The notes under the pieces were generated by a model that made no database searches, was not told the DNA's origin, and saw only the letters and a list, made by a program, of their open reading frames with translations. Source: Tectiglobus sp965247245 (lineage in GTDB: Bacteria; Pseudomonadota; Alphaproteobacteria; Rhizobiales; Hyphomicrobiaceae). From it: a stretch of 64,000 nt of DNA. The stretch covers positions 3,410,001 through 3,474,000 of the forward strand of contig CBDFGV010000003.1 of NCBI GenBank assembly GCA_965247245.1. The letters run 5' to 3'. Position numbers and translations under genes: made by a program. Of this stretch, positions 46,624 through 55,251 are shown one piece after another (position 1 is the first letter of the stretch; each line of letters starts with the position of its first letter).

Positions 46624-47847
46624 ATGGCAAAAGATGCACCCGAGTCAGATACCCCCAAAACAGGTGGTGCACTGAGCGGCGTCAAAGTTGTTGACCTGAG
46701 CCGCGTCCTCGGCGGCCCGTTCGCCACCCAGTTATTGGCGGACCATGGTGCAGATGTCATCAAGCTAGAACCGCCGCAAGGCGACGAAGTTCGTGATTGG
46801 GGACCTCCATTCCACGAAGACGATGCTGCCTACTTCATTGGCATCAACAGAAACAAGCGCTCGGTCGGCCTGGATCTGTCGAAGGAAGAAGGTCGTGAAG
46901 TCCTCCTCAAACTTCTAGAAGACGCAGACGTCCTGATTGAGAATTTCAAACCAGGTTCGATGGAATCCTGGGGCATCGGATACGAGCAACTGAAAGAACG
47001 GTTTCCCCACCTGATCTATTGCAAGATCTCAGGCTTTGGTAACGATGGCCCCCTCGGTGGTTTCCCGGGGTATGACGGTATCGTCGGCGCCATGGCCGGC
47101 CACTACAGTGTGAATGGCTCGCTGGACACCGGTCCAATGCGTCTCGGCCTGCCAGTCGTCGATCTCTCGATGGGCCTCTACTGCGTCATCGGCATCCTGC
47201 TGGCCATCCATGATCGGAACTCATCCGGCCAAGGTCAGGCAATTGAGGTGACGCTCTACGACTCGGCCTTGTCGCTCATGCATCCGCACTTTCCCAACTA
47301 CTTCCTGTCCCGAAAGGTCCCACAGCTAACCGGCAACCAGCATTCCAACCTTGTCCCTTACGGTATGTACCCGACGAAAACGGTACCCGTCATGCTAGGC
47401 GCGGGGAACAATCGCGCATTTAAGAAGGTCTGCGAAGTCCTCGGCCGGCCGGAATTGGCGGAGGACGAGCGGTTCGCAACCAATGGTGACCGCCTTAAAA
47501 ACCGAGATGCCTTGAACGAGATCATCATGGCCAAACTGGCCGAGGTTGACGGCGTCGCGTTTGCCCTGGAGCTCCTCAAGTCAGGATTGCCGTGTGGACC
47601 GGTGCTCGACACCGGACAGGTTGCCGAAAGCGAACATACCCGTGCGCGCGGCATGGTCTACGAAGAGGACTGGTACAAAGGCATGGGCACGCCGGTGCGT
47701 CTATCTCGGACGCCAGGCGGTTACAAGTCCACGCCGCCGAAGTTCTCAGCGCATGCACGCGAGGTGCTGGCCGAACATGGTTTTGACAACGACGCAATTG
47801 AAAAGCTGGCGGCATCCGGCGTTCTCGTTGAGAAGCGCCGGACGTAG
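46624..47847 (+). CDS. CaiB/BaiF family (class III) CoA-transferase
   Basis: A 407-aa enzyme moving CoA between carboxylates, typically from succinyl-CoA. Seen: VVDLSRVLGGPFATQLLADHGAD at the CoA-binding N-terminus, ENFKPGSMESWGIGYEQL, ISGFGNDGPL and the catalytic aspartate in GLPVVDLSMG. It follows the sdh-like operon by 54 bp with a good ribosome site (GAGGAAACGCG) and may be co-transcribed. This position suggests activation of a dicarboxylate. It differs from the second CaiB gene at 59979. Confidence 0.88.
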   Translation: MAKDAPESDTPKTGGALSGVKVVDLSRVLGGPFATQLLADHGADVIKLEPPQGDEVRDWGPPFHEDDAAYFIGINRNKRSVGLDLSKEEGREVLLKLLEDADVLIENFKPGSMESWGIGYEQLKERFPHLIYCKISGFGNDGPLGGFPGYDGIVGAMAGHYSVNGSLDTGPMRLGLPVVDLSMGLYCVIGILLAIHDRNSSGQGQAIEVTLYDSALSLMHPHFPNYFLSRKVPQLTGNQHSNLVPYGMYPTKTVPVMLGAGNNRAFKKVCEVLGRPELAEDERFATNGDRLKNRDALNEIIMAKLAEVDGVAFALELLKSGLPCGPVLDTGQVAESEHTRARGMVYEEDWYKGMGTPVRLSRTPGGYKSTPPKFSAHAREVLAEHGFDNDAIEKLAASGVLVEKRRT

Positions 47848-47897
47848 ACGAGCTCTCGCAACCCAATGAGCTCGGTAGGTCGCCGGCAACCGGCTGG

Positions 47898-48713
47898 CTA
47901 CTTGGCCTTCAGGACGTTTGCAACATCTCTGCCGCTAGCGGCATTGTTCAGCTCCGCGAACGTCCCAGCGTCTTTCATTTCCTGAGCCGCACGCAGCCAC
48001 CCACCGGTCGCGGCGCGGGCAAGCCAACCACCGAGACTGACGCGTTTCGCGCCGGCCGCGGCAAGCTCATTCATCTTGAAGTGCGGCAACGTCAGAACAT
48101 TGACAGGCTTGGACACTGCCTTAATGACCTTGCGGACATCTTCGTTCGTGGTGAGCCCAGGTGCATAAAGTACGTGCGCACCAACTTCCTCGAATGCCTT
48201 CAACCGGCGGATTGCTTCATCGAGATCGTGCTTCTTACGCAAGACCCCTTCGGCACGGGCCGTAATCGTGAAAGGAAAATTCATCGCGTTCGCTGCTTCG
48301 ACGCCGGCCTTAACGCGCGCGACCGACAGATCGAAGTCGTAGATGCCGGGCTCAGGCTTGTTGTCGTAGTCTTCAATCGAACAACCAACCAACCCGGTTT
48401 CACCGGCCAGCCGAATCGTCTCGGCGACACCCTCGGGAGAGTCCGCAAAGCAATTCTCCATATCGGCGCTGACCGGAATGTTGACGGCATTCGAAATCTG
48501 CCGGCAGTGCTCCAACTTTTCGTCACGCGTTACCTGACCATCGAAACGACCCAGCGTCGTTGCGTATCCAGAGCTGGTCGTGGCCAGCGCCTCGAAACCC
48601 ATGCCTTGCATCATGATGGCCGTCCCGACGTCCCAGGGATTGGGGATGATGAACGCACCTTCGCGTTCGTGCAGCGCGCGGAACGCAGCGCCTTTCTCGG
48701 CTTGGCTCGCCAT
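47898..48713 (-). CDS. Isocitrate lyase/PEP mutase-family lyase
   Basis: A 271-aa TIM-barrel enzyme. Seen: IIPNPWDVGTAIMMQGMGFEALATTSSG, PVSADMENCFADSPEG with the metal-binding Asp, GCSIEDYDN and ITARAEG. The KKCGH loop of true isocitrate lyase is missing, so it belongs to the smaller PEP mutase/oxaloacetate decarboxylase/2,3-dimethylmalate lyase side. ATG 48713 has GAGGAG upstream. It converges with the CoA-transferase. A role in cleaving a hydroxy- or oxo-dicarboxylate is plausible given its neighbours. Confidence 0.85.
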   Translation of the reverse strand: MASQAEKGAAFRALHEREGAFIIPNPWDVGTAIMMQGMGFEALATTSSGYATTLGRFDGQVTRDEKLEHCRQISNAVNIPVSADMENCFADSPEGVAETIRLAGETGLVGCSIEDYDNKPEPGIYDFDLSVARVKAGVEAANAMNFPFTITARAEGVLRKKHDLDEAIRRLKAFEEVGAHVLYAPGLTTNEDVRKVIKAVSKPVNVLTLPHFKMNELAAAGAKRVSLGGWLARAATGGWLRAAQEMKDAGTFAELNNAASGRDVANVLKAK

Positions 48714-48811
48714 ATTATTGCTCCTCGGATTGATGGATTGGTGAAGCAAAATTGCTTCGCTTGATGCCCAGTCTAACTGACGATGTGTCCGGCGCAAGAG
48801 CGATGCGCGAG

Positions 48812-49825
48812 CTATCGCGTGTTCTGGTTCAGCCTGACTTTCAGCAATGGCAGCTTAGAAGATTCCGAGCAATCCTGAGTTGCCAGGACCCAGGGATGAG
48901 CAACCGGATCCTTGCAACGCAATAGATATTGGCGAATAACGAACCGATACGATGGCAAGACGTAGCCGTTGTTGCTTTTCACATACGTCGCTCGGTGTTG
49001 GCGATAGTGCCTGGGTAGTTCGTACCATGGCATCCCAGGACGTCGATGATGAACGGCATGAAGGTTGTTGTTGAGAAAGAGCAGGGAAAGTAGTCCCCGA
49101 TCTTCGACAATAGCCGTTCGGTGCGTAACCGTCTCGAACGCGCAGTGCTCAAGATAGGTGCGAATCTTCAGCACCGACATCGCAAGGTAGGCGCACACTC
49201 CATACAGCCACCATGGCATGGTAGAAACAAACATCAACACGGTCCCGACTGCTACGAGCCCCAAACCATGCCAAAGATAGGCGCGCAGAATTGCCGGATC
49301 ATGATGTCGGATAAGGCCGAGATCCTGGTGATAGAGGTGGGCGAGACTGATAGCGGGACCAAAGCTCATACGCCCCAGCAACGTATTGTTGAACCACAAC
49401 ATCGATTGAATGTATCTCGGCAGCTCTCGCCACGCATTCCTGGGTAGATAGTTGCTTTCCGGATCATCGTAAGGATCCGTGAGACTATGGTCATGGTGAT
49501 GCTTGAGATGAAGATCTCGATACCGCTCGAATGGAATCCAGATACCGATCGGCAAGCTGCCTAGTATCGTGTTTGCCTGACGGCTCCTGAAGGGATGGCC
49601 GTGTATGATCTCATGCTGCAACGATGAATGCAGCGTCAGCACGAGAACCAGCAGCATACTGGAAATCCACGGACCAACGAGTTCGTAGCACGCCACCGTG
49701 ATGGTCCAGCCGACATAACAGACCATGGCAATCAACACCGTTGGCCATTCGAATTGTCGCGAATGGCGCCGGTGCTTTGAAGATTGATTGTCTGATCGTG
49801 AGGAGAGGGAGGGTGGATTGGACAT
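48812..49825 (-). CDS. Membrane fatty acid desaturase
   Basis: A 337-aa integral membrane di-iron desaturase/hydroxylase. Seen: the three histidine boxes HEIIHGHP, HLKHHHDHS and NNNLHAVHHRRPG, and about four hydrophobic segments. It introduces a double bond or hydroxyl into an acyl chain. The start is at ATG 49825, although a GTG 49831 is also in frame. It is divergent from an XRE regulator gene across an AT-rich spacer of 119 bp, which suggests that the regulator controls membrane lipid unsaturation. Confidence 0.88.
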   Translation of the reverse strand: MSNPPSLSSRSDNQSSKHRRHSRQFEWPTVLIAMVCYVGWTITVACYELVGPWISSMLLVLVLTLHSSLQHEIIHGHPFRSRQANTILGSLPIGIWIPFERYRDLHLKHHHDHSLTDPYDDPESNYLPRNAWRELPRYIQSMLWFNNTLLGRMSFGPAISLAHLYHQDLGLIRHHDPAILRAYLWHGLGLVAVGTVLMFVSTMPWWLYGVCAYLAMSVLKIRTYLEHCAFETVTHRTAIVEDRGLLSLLFLNNNLHAVHHRRPGMPWYELPRHYRQHRATYVKSNNGYVLPSYRFVIRQYLLRCKDPVAHPWVLATQDCSESSKLPLLKVRLNQNTR

Positions 49826-49933
49826 GAGCACATACTGCGCAACAATCCATAATTTGACAGCCTGGTGAATATATCGATTAAGTGCTATTTCTGAAATATA
49901 ATCACTAGATTATTGTAGATTCACAACAAATAG

Positions 49934-49943
49934 GTGAATTCAC
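49934..49943. promoter_or_regulatory. Palindromic operator candidate over the regulator's ribosome site
   Basis: A perfect 10-bp palindrome, GTGAATTCAC, lies 1 bp before the regulator ATG and overlaps its AGGTGA ribosome binding site (49932-49937). The longer word ATTCACAA occurs here and again at 49919-49926, 19 bp upstream, in the same direction. The spacer is strikingly AT-rich compared with its neighbours. The arrangement suits autorepression and control of the desaturase. Confidence 0.45.
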
Positions 49944-49944
49944 A

Positions 49945-50784
49945 ATGGACAAGCGCGAACTTGCCGAGTGCTTCAGGGCTAGGCTCAAAGAGATCATCGA
50001 CAGTCAGGATGACAGCCTGTCCGCCTTGTTGCGCAAAGCTGAGATCGACCGATCGGCACTCAGTCAGTTTCTGTCAGTCGACAAGGTGCGGCTGCCGAGG
50101 GTCGAAGCGCTCCGACGCTTAGCAGTGGCCAGCGGAGTTTCCACCGATTGGCTGTTAGCGATTGAGAATGCGCCAGAGGGCCGACAGGAGGTTTCCAGCA
50201 GTTGGCAGATTGAGCAAGCAGAAGCTACTGATCAGTCATCGCCGCTCGCGCGTTGGCGCGCCGAAGCCGCCGGCACCAAGCTAAGATACGTGCCATCAAC
50301 ACTGCCTGATATGTTGAGCCTCAACGACGAACAGACGGAGCAACAGGAGCGCAGTCGCCAGACAGCAGATGCCCGCGGCAGTGGTGTCGAGAACATCCTG
50401 GGACAAATCTCGCTCGATGATATGGATGTCGAAATCGCGATGCCAATTCAGACGTTGCAGGACGTCGCTTCGCAATCCGGGCTGTGGCGCGGTATCTCAA
50501 CTGCACGGTGCCGGCGCCAGCTAGAACACATGGCGCGAATATGCGAGGAACGTTATCCGGCTTTGCGACTTCACCTGTACGATGGAACTAAGAACTTTTC
50601 CGCGCCGTTCACGGTCTTCGGAAAGCAACGCGTCGCCCTCTACATCGGCGAAGCGTATCTCGTCATAACGGGACATGAACAGGTCCGCGACTTCACACAG
50701 CGTTTCGATCGTCTCGTGCGCGCGGCCCTCGTCAGTCCGGATAAAGTTCACCGAAAGATCCAAGAGCTGCTCATGCGGAGCTAA
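49945..50784 (+). CDS. XRE-type helix-turn-helix regulator with C-terminal sensor-like domain
   Basis: A 279-aa protein. The N-terminal part (about 15-72) is XRE-like: LSALLRKAEIDRSALSQFLS, then RLPRVEALRRLAVASGVSTDWLLA. A Gln/Glu-rich linker leads to a C-terminal domain (about 150-279) of mixed alpha/beta type that I do not recognise by name; regulators with this pairing are often annotated as helix-turn-helix proteins. It probably binds the spacer shared with the desaturase gene. ATG 49945 has AGGTGA at ideal spacing. It converges on secA. Confidence 0.75.
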   Translation: MDKRELAECFRARLKEIIDSQDDSLSALLRKAEIDRSALSQFLSVDKVRLPRVEALRRLAVASGVSTDWLLAIENAPEGRQEVSSSWQIEQAEATDQSSPLARWRAEAAGTKLRYVPSTLPDMLSLNDEQTEQQERSRQTADARGSGVENILGQISLDDMDVEIAMPIQTLQDVASQSGLWRGISTARCRRQLEHMARICEERYPALRLHLYDGTKNFSAPFTVFGKQRVALYIGEAYLVITGHEQVRDFTQRFDRLVRAALVSPDKVHRKIQELLMRS

Positions 50785-50812
50785 CCTCTGCCAATACGAG
50801 CAGAAGCAGAAT

Positions 50813-50833
50813 TGCACGCGATAGTCGCGTGCA
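50813..50833. terminator. Hairpin between the regulator and secA
   Basis: A perfect 8-bp stem, TGCACGCG and CGCGTGCA, around a 5-nt loop, lies between the converging regulator and secA stop codons. There is no U-tract on either side, so it may act as a weak two-way transcription barrier or RNA 3'-end protector rather than a canonical terminator. Confidence 0.45.
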
Positions 50834-50860
50834 TCCACCCACCGACCTTATAATCCCGCT

Positions 50861-53800
50861 CTAGTAGCGACCGTGGCAGTGCTTGTATTTCTTGCCAGAA
50901 CCACACGGACAGGGCGCGTTCCGCGCGACCTTGCCCCACGTCGACGGATCATTCGGATCGATCTCATCAGCTGACTGCCGTGTACGCACCGGCGCAAGTC
51001 GAACTTCGCCAGCATCAGCATATTCCAGCGCACGCTCTTCATTGGCCAAGGCAGCCTGCGCCATCGCGTACTCACCGAAAACGGGCTCGGCCTCCTCCTG
51101 GTAGGCTTCCATCTCAGGAAGCTCCGGATCAGTGCCGTAGAGATCATCGATGTCGTCCTGGGCAACGTTAATCTGCATCAATTGCCCAGTGACCGCCTCG
51201 CGCAGCTTCGTCAACAACCCTTCGAACAGGACAAATGCTTCGGTCTTATACTCGTTGAGCGGATCCCGCTGACCATATGCGCGGAAACCAATCACCTCGC
51301 GGAGATGCTCCAACATAACGAGGTGCTCGCGCCAGAGGTGATCCAATGTCTGCAGCAGGACAGACTTCTCAATGTAACGAATGCGTAGCTGCCCCATCGC
51401 CTTGGCCGACTTGTCATCAGCCGCATCAACTTCGTCTACGAGTTGGCTTGCATCCGTATAGTCAGCCAGAAACTGGTAGCCAATCATACCGGCCTGCTCG
51501 TTGGCCTGCTGGCGGGACATGCCGTTGAGGCGCACTTCGCCCTCGCCTGAATTCAGTAGGAAGCGACCAATGTCCTCGAGATTCTCGCCGGGATTGCCTA
51601 ACAGCTTCGTCAGGTTCTCGTTCCCGCGCACAAAGCCGACAAGCTCTTTCGCGCTCTCGTAATTGGCTAACATCGCCTCGCCAACTTCGACGACCTTCTC
51701 CTCGGCCTTAGCGTCAACAGCTTCAACGATGCGCTCGCGGATCTCTTCGTCTGCGATACCTTCTTCTGCTGCCCATTCCGGGATCGGCAGGTCTACCTGG
51801 AAGAGTTGATCGATTGCGGTTTTGAGACCATCAACATCCCACTGTTCTGCATAGGCATTCGGCGGAATGTGCTGCGTGACGTAGGCTTCAACAACGTCGT
51901 GACGCATGTCCGTGACGATCTCGTTGACGTCGTCGCTCGACATGAATTCGAGACGCTGCTCAAACACGACCTTACGCTGGTCGTTCATAACATCGTCGTA
52001 CTTGAGGATCTGCTTACGAATGTCGAAGTTGCGCGCCTCGACTTTCTTCTGCGCCATCTCCAACGACTTGTTCATCCAAGGGTGGATGATCGCCTCGCCG
52101 TCCTTGAGGCCAAGCGTCTTGAGAATGCCATCCATTTTATCGGATCCGAAGATCCGCATCAGGTCATCCTGCAGCGATAAATAAAATTTCGATCGACCCG
52201 GATCACCCTGACGGCCGGAACGACCACGCAACTGGTTGTCGATCCGTCGGCTCTCATGTCGTTCAGTACCGATCACGTACAAGCCACCCGGCTTGTCGAC
52301 CGTCTTCGCCGGACGATTGCCCTTTGGTGGCTCTAATTCCACATGCTCGCTTGCCACGAGAACATTTTCGCGATTCTTGTCGACTTCTTCGCGGATAACC
52401 TTTTCTTTCGCGGAAAAATCTGCCGCTTCAGGATCACCGGCTTCGTCGGTAACGCGAATGTCGGCGTTGCCACCGAGCTGAATGTCCGTGCCGCGACCGG
52501 CCATGTTAGTCGCAATCGTAATCGCACCAGGCACCCCGGCCTGGGCAATAATCATCGCTTCCTGCTCGTGATAGCGCGCGTTGAGCACCTGGTGCTCAAT
52601 CTTTTCAGCCTTCAAAAGCTCGGAAAGATGCTCACTTTTCTCAATTGAGGCGGTACCGACCAGGCAGGGCTGGCCCCTCTCTTTCGCAGCGACAATCTCC
52701 TTAATGATAGCGCGCCACTTCTCGTCCTCGGTGCGGTAGATCTCATCATCCTCATCAAGGCGGCCGACTTCCCTGTTGGTTGGAATTTCAAGTAAGTCGA
52801 GGCCATAGATGTCGAGAAATTCTGAAGCTTCCGTTGCGGCCGTACCCGTCATGCCGCTCAGCTTGTCATAGAGGCGGAAGTAGTTCTGGAACGTAATCGA
52901 GGCCAGAGTCTGGTTCTCAGGTTGGATCTCGACGTTTTCCTTGGCTTCAAGCGCCTGGTGCAAACCCTCGGAGTAGCGGCGCCCAGCCATCATTCGGCCG
53001 GTGAACTCGTCAATGATCACAACTTCGTTGTTCTTGACGATGTAGTCCTTGTCGCGCGTGAACAGCGTATGCGCCTTCAGTGCCTGATTGACGTGATGCA
53101 CAATCGAGACGTTCTCGATGTCGTACAGCGTGCCAGTCAGCAAGCCTGCAGCGCCAAGGTTCTCTTCAATCCACTGGTTGCCTTCCTCGGTCAGCGCAAC
53201 CGTCCGCTGCTTCTCATCCAACTCGTATCGCGCTGGATCTTTGACAAGCTCCGGCATATGTGAGTCAACGGCTGTATAGAGGTCCGCCTTGTCATCGACC
53301 GGGCCAGAGATAATCAGCGGAGTCCGCGCCTCATCGATCAGGATCGAGTCCACTTCGTCGACAATTGAGAAGTAGTGGCCGCGCTGGACCATCTCCTCTT
53401 TTGACATCTTCATATTGTCGCGAAGATAGTCGAACCCAAACTCGTTGTTGGTGCCGTAAGTGACATCGGCAGCATAGGCGTCCGACCGCTCTTGATCTTC
53501 AAGCTCATTGACAATGCAGCCGACCGTCAGACCCAGGAACTTGTAGACCTGCCCCATCCACTCGGCGTCACGCTTGGCGAGGTAGTCGTTGACGGTGACA
53601 ACATGAACGCCCCTGCCGGTCAGGGCATTGAGGTATACGGCCAGCGTTGCAACCAGGGTTTTACCTTCCCCGGTCTTCATCTCTGCAATCTTGCCCTCGT
53701 GAAGGACCATCCCGCCGATCAACTGGACATCGAAATGGCGTTGCCCAAGTGTCCGCTTCGCTGCCTCTCGAACGGTCGCAAAGGCCGGCACCACCAAATC

Positions 53801-53989
53801 GTTCAAATTGGTACCATCAGCCAACTGCTGGCGAAATTCCTCAGTGCGGGCACGAAGCTGCTCGTCCGAAAGCGCTTCTAGCTCGGACTCGAGCGCGTTG
53901 ATCGCCTCGACGCGGCTGCTGTAAGCGCGAACGCGACGGTCATTGGACGAACCGAAGATCTTCGATGCAAATTGCCCGAAAGAAAGCAT
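50861..53989 (-). CDS. secA: Preprotein translocase ATPase SecA
   Basis: The motor that drives proteins through SecYEG. Its 1042 aa are long for an alphaproteobacterium (about 900). Seen: Walker A MKTGEGKT (104-111), DEVD box (211-214), TNMAGRGTD (494-502), RGRSGRQGDPG (588-598), and the C-terminal zinc motif CPCGSGKKYKHCH for SecB/ribosome binding. Extra length is explained by an insertion near 545-568 in the second nucleotide-binding domain and one of about 90 residues near 778-868 in the helical wing region. The ATG at 53989 has AAGGA upstream. Confidence 0.97.
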   Translation of the reverse strand: MLSFGQFASKIFGSSNDRRVRAYSSRVEAINALESELEALSDEQLRARTEEFRQQLADGTNLNDLVVPAFATVREAAKRTLGQRHFDVQLIGGMVLHEGKIAEMKTGEGKTLVATLAVYLNALTGRGVHVVTVNDYLAKRDAEWMGQVYKFLGLTVGCIVNELEDQERSDAYAADVTYGTNNEFGFDYLRDNMKMSKEEMVQRGHYFSIVDEVDSILIDEARTPLIISGPVDDKADLYTAVDSHMPELVKDPARYELDEKQRTVALTEEGNQWIEENLGAAGLLTGTLYDIENVSIVHHVNQALKAHTLFTRDKDYIVKNNEVVIIDEFTGRMMAGRRYSEGLHQALEAKENVEIQPENQTLASITFQNYFRLYDKLSGMTGTAATEASEFLDIYGLDLLEIPTNREVGRLDEDDEIYRTEDEKWRAIIKEIVAAKERGQPCLVGTASIEKSEHLSELLKAEKIEHQVLNARYHEQEAMIIAQAGVPGAITIATNMAGRGTDIQLGGNADIRVTDEAGDPEAADFSAKEKVIREEVDKNRENVLVASEHVELEPPKGNRPAKTVDKPGGLYVIGTERHESRRIDNQLRGRSGRQGDPGRSKFYLSLQDDLMRIFGSDKMDGILKTLGLKDGEAIIHPWMNKSLEMAQKKVEARNFDIRKQILKYDDVMNDQRKVVFEQRLEFMSSDDVNEIVTDMRHDVVEAYVTQHIPPNAYAEQWDVDGLKTAIDQLFQVDLPIPEWAAEEGIADEEIRERIVEAVDAKAEEKVVEVGEAMLANYESAKELVGFVRGNENLTKLLGNPGENLEDIGRFLLNSGEGEVRLNGMSRQQANEQAGMIGYQFLADYTDASQLVDEVDAADDKSAKAMGQLRIRYIEKSVLLQTLDHLWREHLVMLEHLREVIGFRAYGQRDPLNEYKTEAFVLFEGLLTKLREAVTGQLMQINVAQDDIDDLYGTDPELPEMEAYQEEAEPVFGEYAMAQAALANEERALEYADAGEVRLAPVRTRQSADEIDPNDPSTWGKVARNAPCPCGSGKKYKHCHGRY

Positions 53990-54375
53990 AATTTTTGTAA
54001 TCCTTACCGTAGATGGCTTGGTTGTAATGGCTAAGCGACCGGATGATGGCGGTCAGTCACCCAGGGCACAACGTATAGCGGATTACCGCCCCCTTTGCCG
54101 CGTTACCGAGACATCACTCACCGGGACGAATGGCAGCAGGGGGCAGTGTCGTGACCATGAAATAGGAATCCACATAGCCGCTTGTCAATTGATCGACGTG
54201 CACATTGGCGTTTTAGCCATGATTTCGCCGGAATTCGACCCGCTAGAACGGTATGAGAGTGAGCAGCCCGAACTATGCCCGAAGAAGCTGGAGATCGGCG
54301 TGGAGCACGTCGAATGCTAGGGATTCGGGTCGGCTACGGGGCTGCACTACAATCACAATCAGAGGGTAAAATTCG
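53990..54375. other. Divergent spacer between secA and the parvulin gene
   Basis: A 386-bp gap holding the promoters of secA (left) and the isomerase gene (right). Open frames on the right strand have no convincing ribosome site or family. I could not find a confident -35/-10 pair or SecM-like stall sequence. Confidence 0.5.
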
Positions 54376-55209
54376 GTGATATCAGTTATCTGTCGTGCTG
54401 CTCTGGCTGTACGCGTATCGGTTGTAGTCCTCGTTTTGGCTCTTCCAGGCATTGCTCTGGCCGCTGACGGAGCAGTCGTTGCAAAAGTTAACGGTCGCGC
54501 CATCACCGAAGCCGACATGCGCCTGGCTGAAGCGGAAATTGCAAGTGATCTGGCGCAGCATCCAGCCGCCATGCGCCGTCGCCTCATCATCGAATTTCTC
54601 ATTCAAAATGAGCTGTTCGCCGAAGCGGCAGTGCAGCAGAAAGTCAATTCGTCCGCCATTTTCAAGACTCCCACACACTATTGGGATCGCCGCAATTTGC
54701 GCGACGCGTTCTTCAACGAAAAGATCCGCAACCAGGTGAGTGATGTGGAAACGCGCGCTTACTACGATGCTCAGATCAAGAATTTCAGCGGTAGAGAAGA
54801 GGTGCGCGCAAGCCATATTCTGGTGCGTACCGAGGATAAGGCCAAGGCCATTTTTGAGCAGATCGCACACGATGGTGATTTTTCAGAACTCGCACGCCAG
54901 AATTCACAAGACAGCAACTCCAGCACTAAAGGCGGCGATCTAGGATACTTTGGCCGCGGTCATCTCGCACCTGCGATGGAGAAAGCCGCCTTCGAAACAC
55001 CAGTCGGAGAGGTCGCTTTGCCTGTGCGCTCTCAGCTCGGATGGCACGTCATCAAGGTTATCGACAAGCGTAAGCGCCAACCTCCGACGTTCGAGGCGGT
55101 GAAGGATCGCATCCGAGATCGGATCATGCACGATCGCGCACGAACTATGGCTGACCTCTTGCGCGAAAAGGCGCAGATTGAGTATTTGGACCCTACGCTG
55201 CGCCAATGA
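54376..55209 (+). CDS. Periplasmic parvulin-type peptidyl-prolyl cis-trans isomerase
   Basis: A 277-aa exported foldase. Seen: signal peptide (VRVSVVVLVLALPGIALA, cleavage after ALA), a SurA/PrsA-like N-terminal helical part, and the rotamase domain (EEVRASHILVRT, FSELARQNSQDSNSSTKGG, DLGYFGRG, RSQLGWHVIKV). It helps fold exported proteins and fits its place next to secA. The start is GTG 54376. Adjacent argJ starts 42 bp on, a conserved class-wide arrangement. Confidence 0.9.
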   Translation: MISVICRAALAVRVSVVVLVLALPGIALAADGAVVAKVNGRAITEADMRLAEAEIASDLAQHPAAMRRRLIIEFLIQNELFAEAAVQQKVNSSAIFKTPTHYWDRRNLRDAFFNEKIRNQVSDVETRAYYDAQIKNFSGREEVRASHILVRTEDKAKAIFEQIAHDGDFSELARQNSQDSNSSTKGGDLGYFGRGHLAPAMEKAAFETPVGEVALPVRSQLGWHVIKVIDKRKRQPPTFEAVKDRIRDRIMHDRARTMADLLREKAQIEYLDPTLRQ

Positions 55210-55251
55210 CCGGCCGGCGGTTCGAAACTCAAGCCCGAGAATGCAAAGTCA

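Noticed and set aside
47848..47897. Terminator between the CoA-transferase and lyase genes
   Set aside because: Only short hairpins (GCCGG-caa-CCGGC and a GAGCTC repeat) without a U-tract.
53943..54320. 125-codon plus-strand frame upstream of the parvulin gene
   Set aside because: It begins inside secA antisense, has no ribosome site and no family resemblance.
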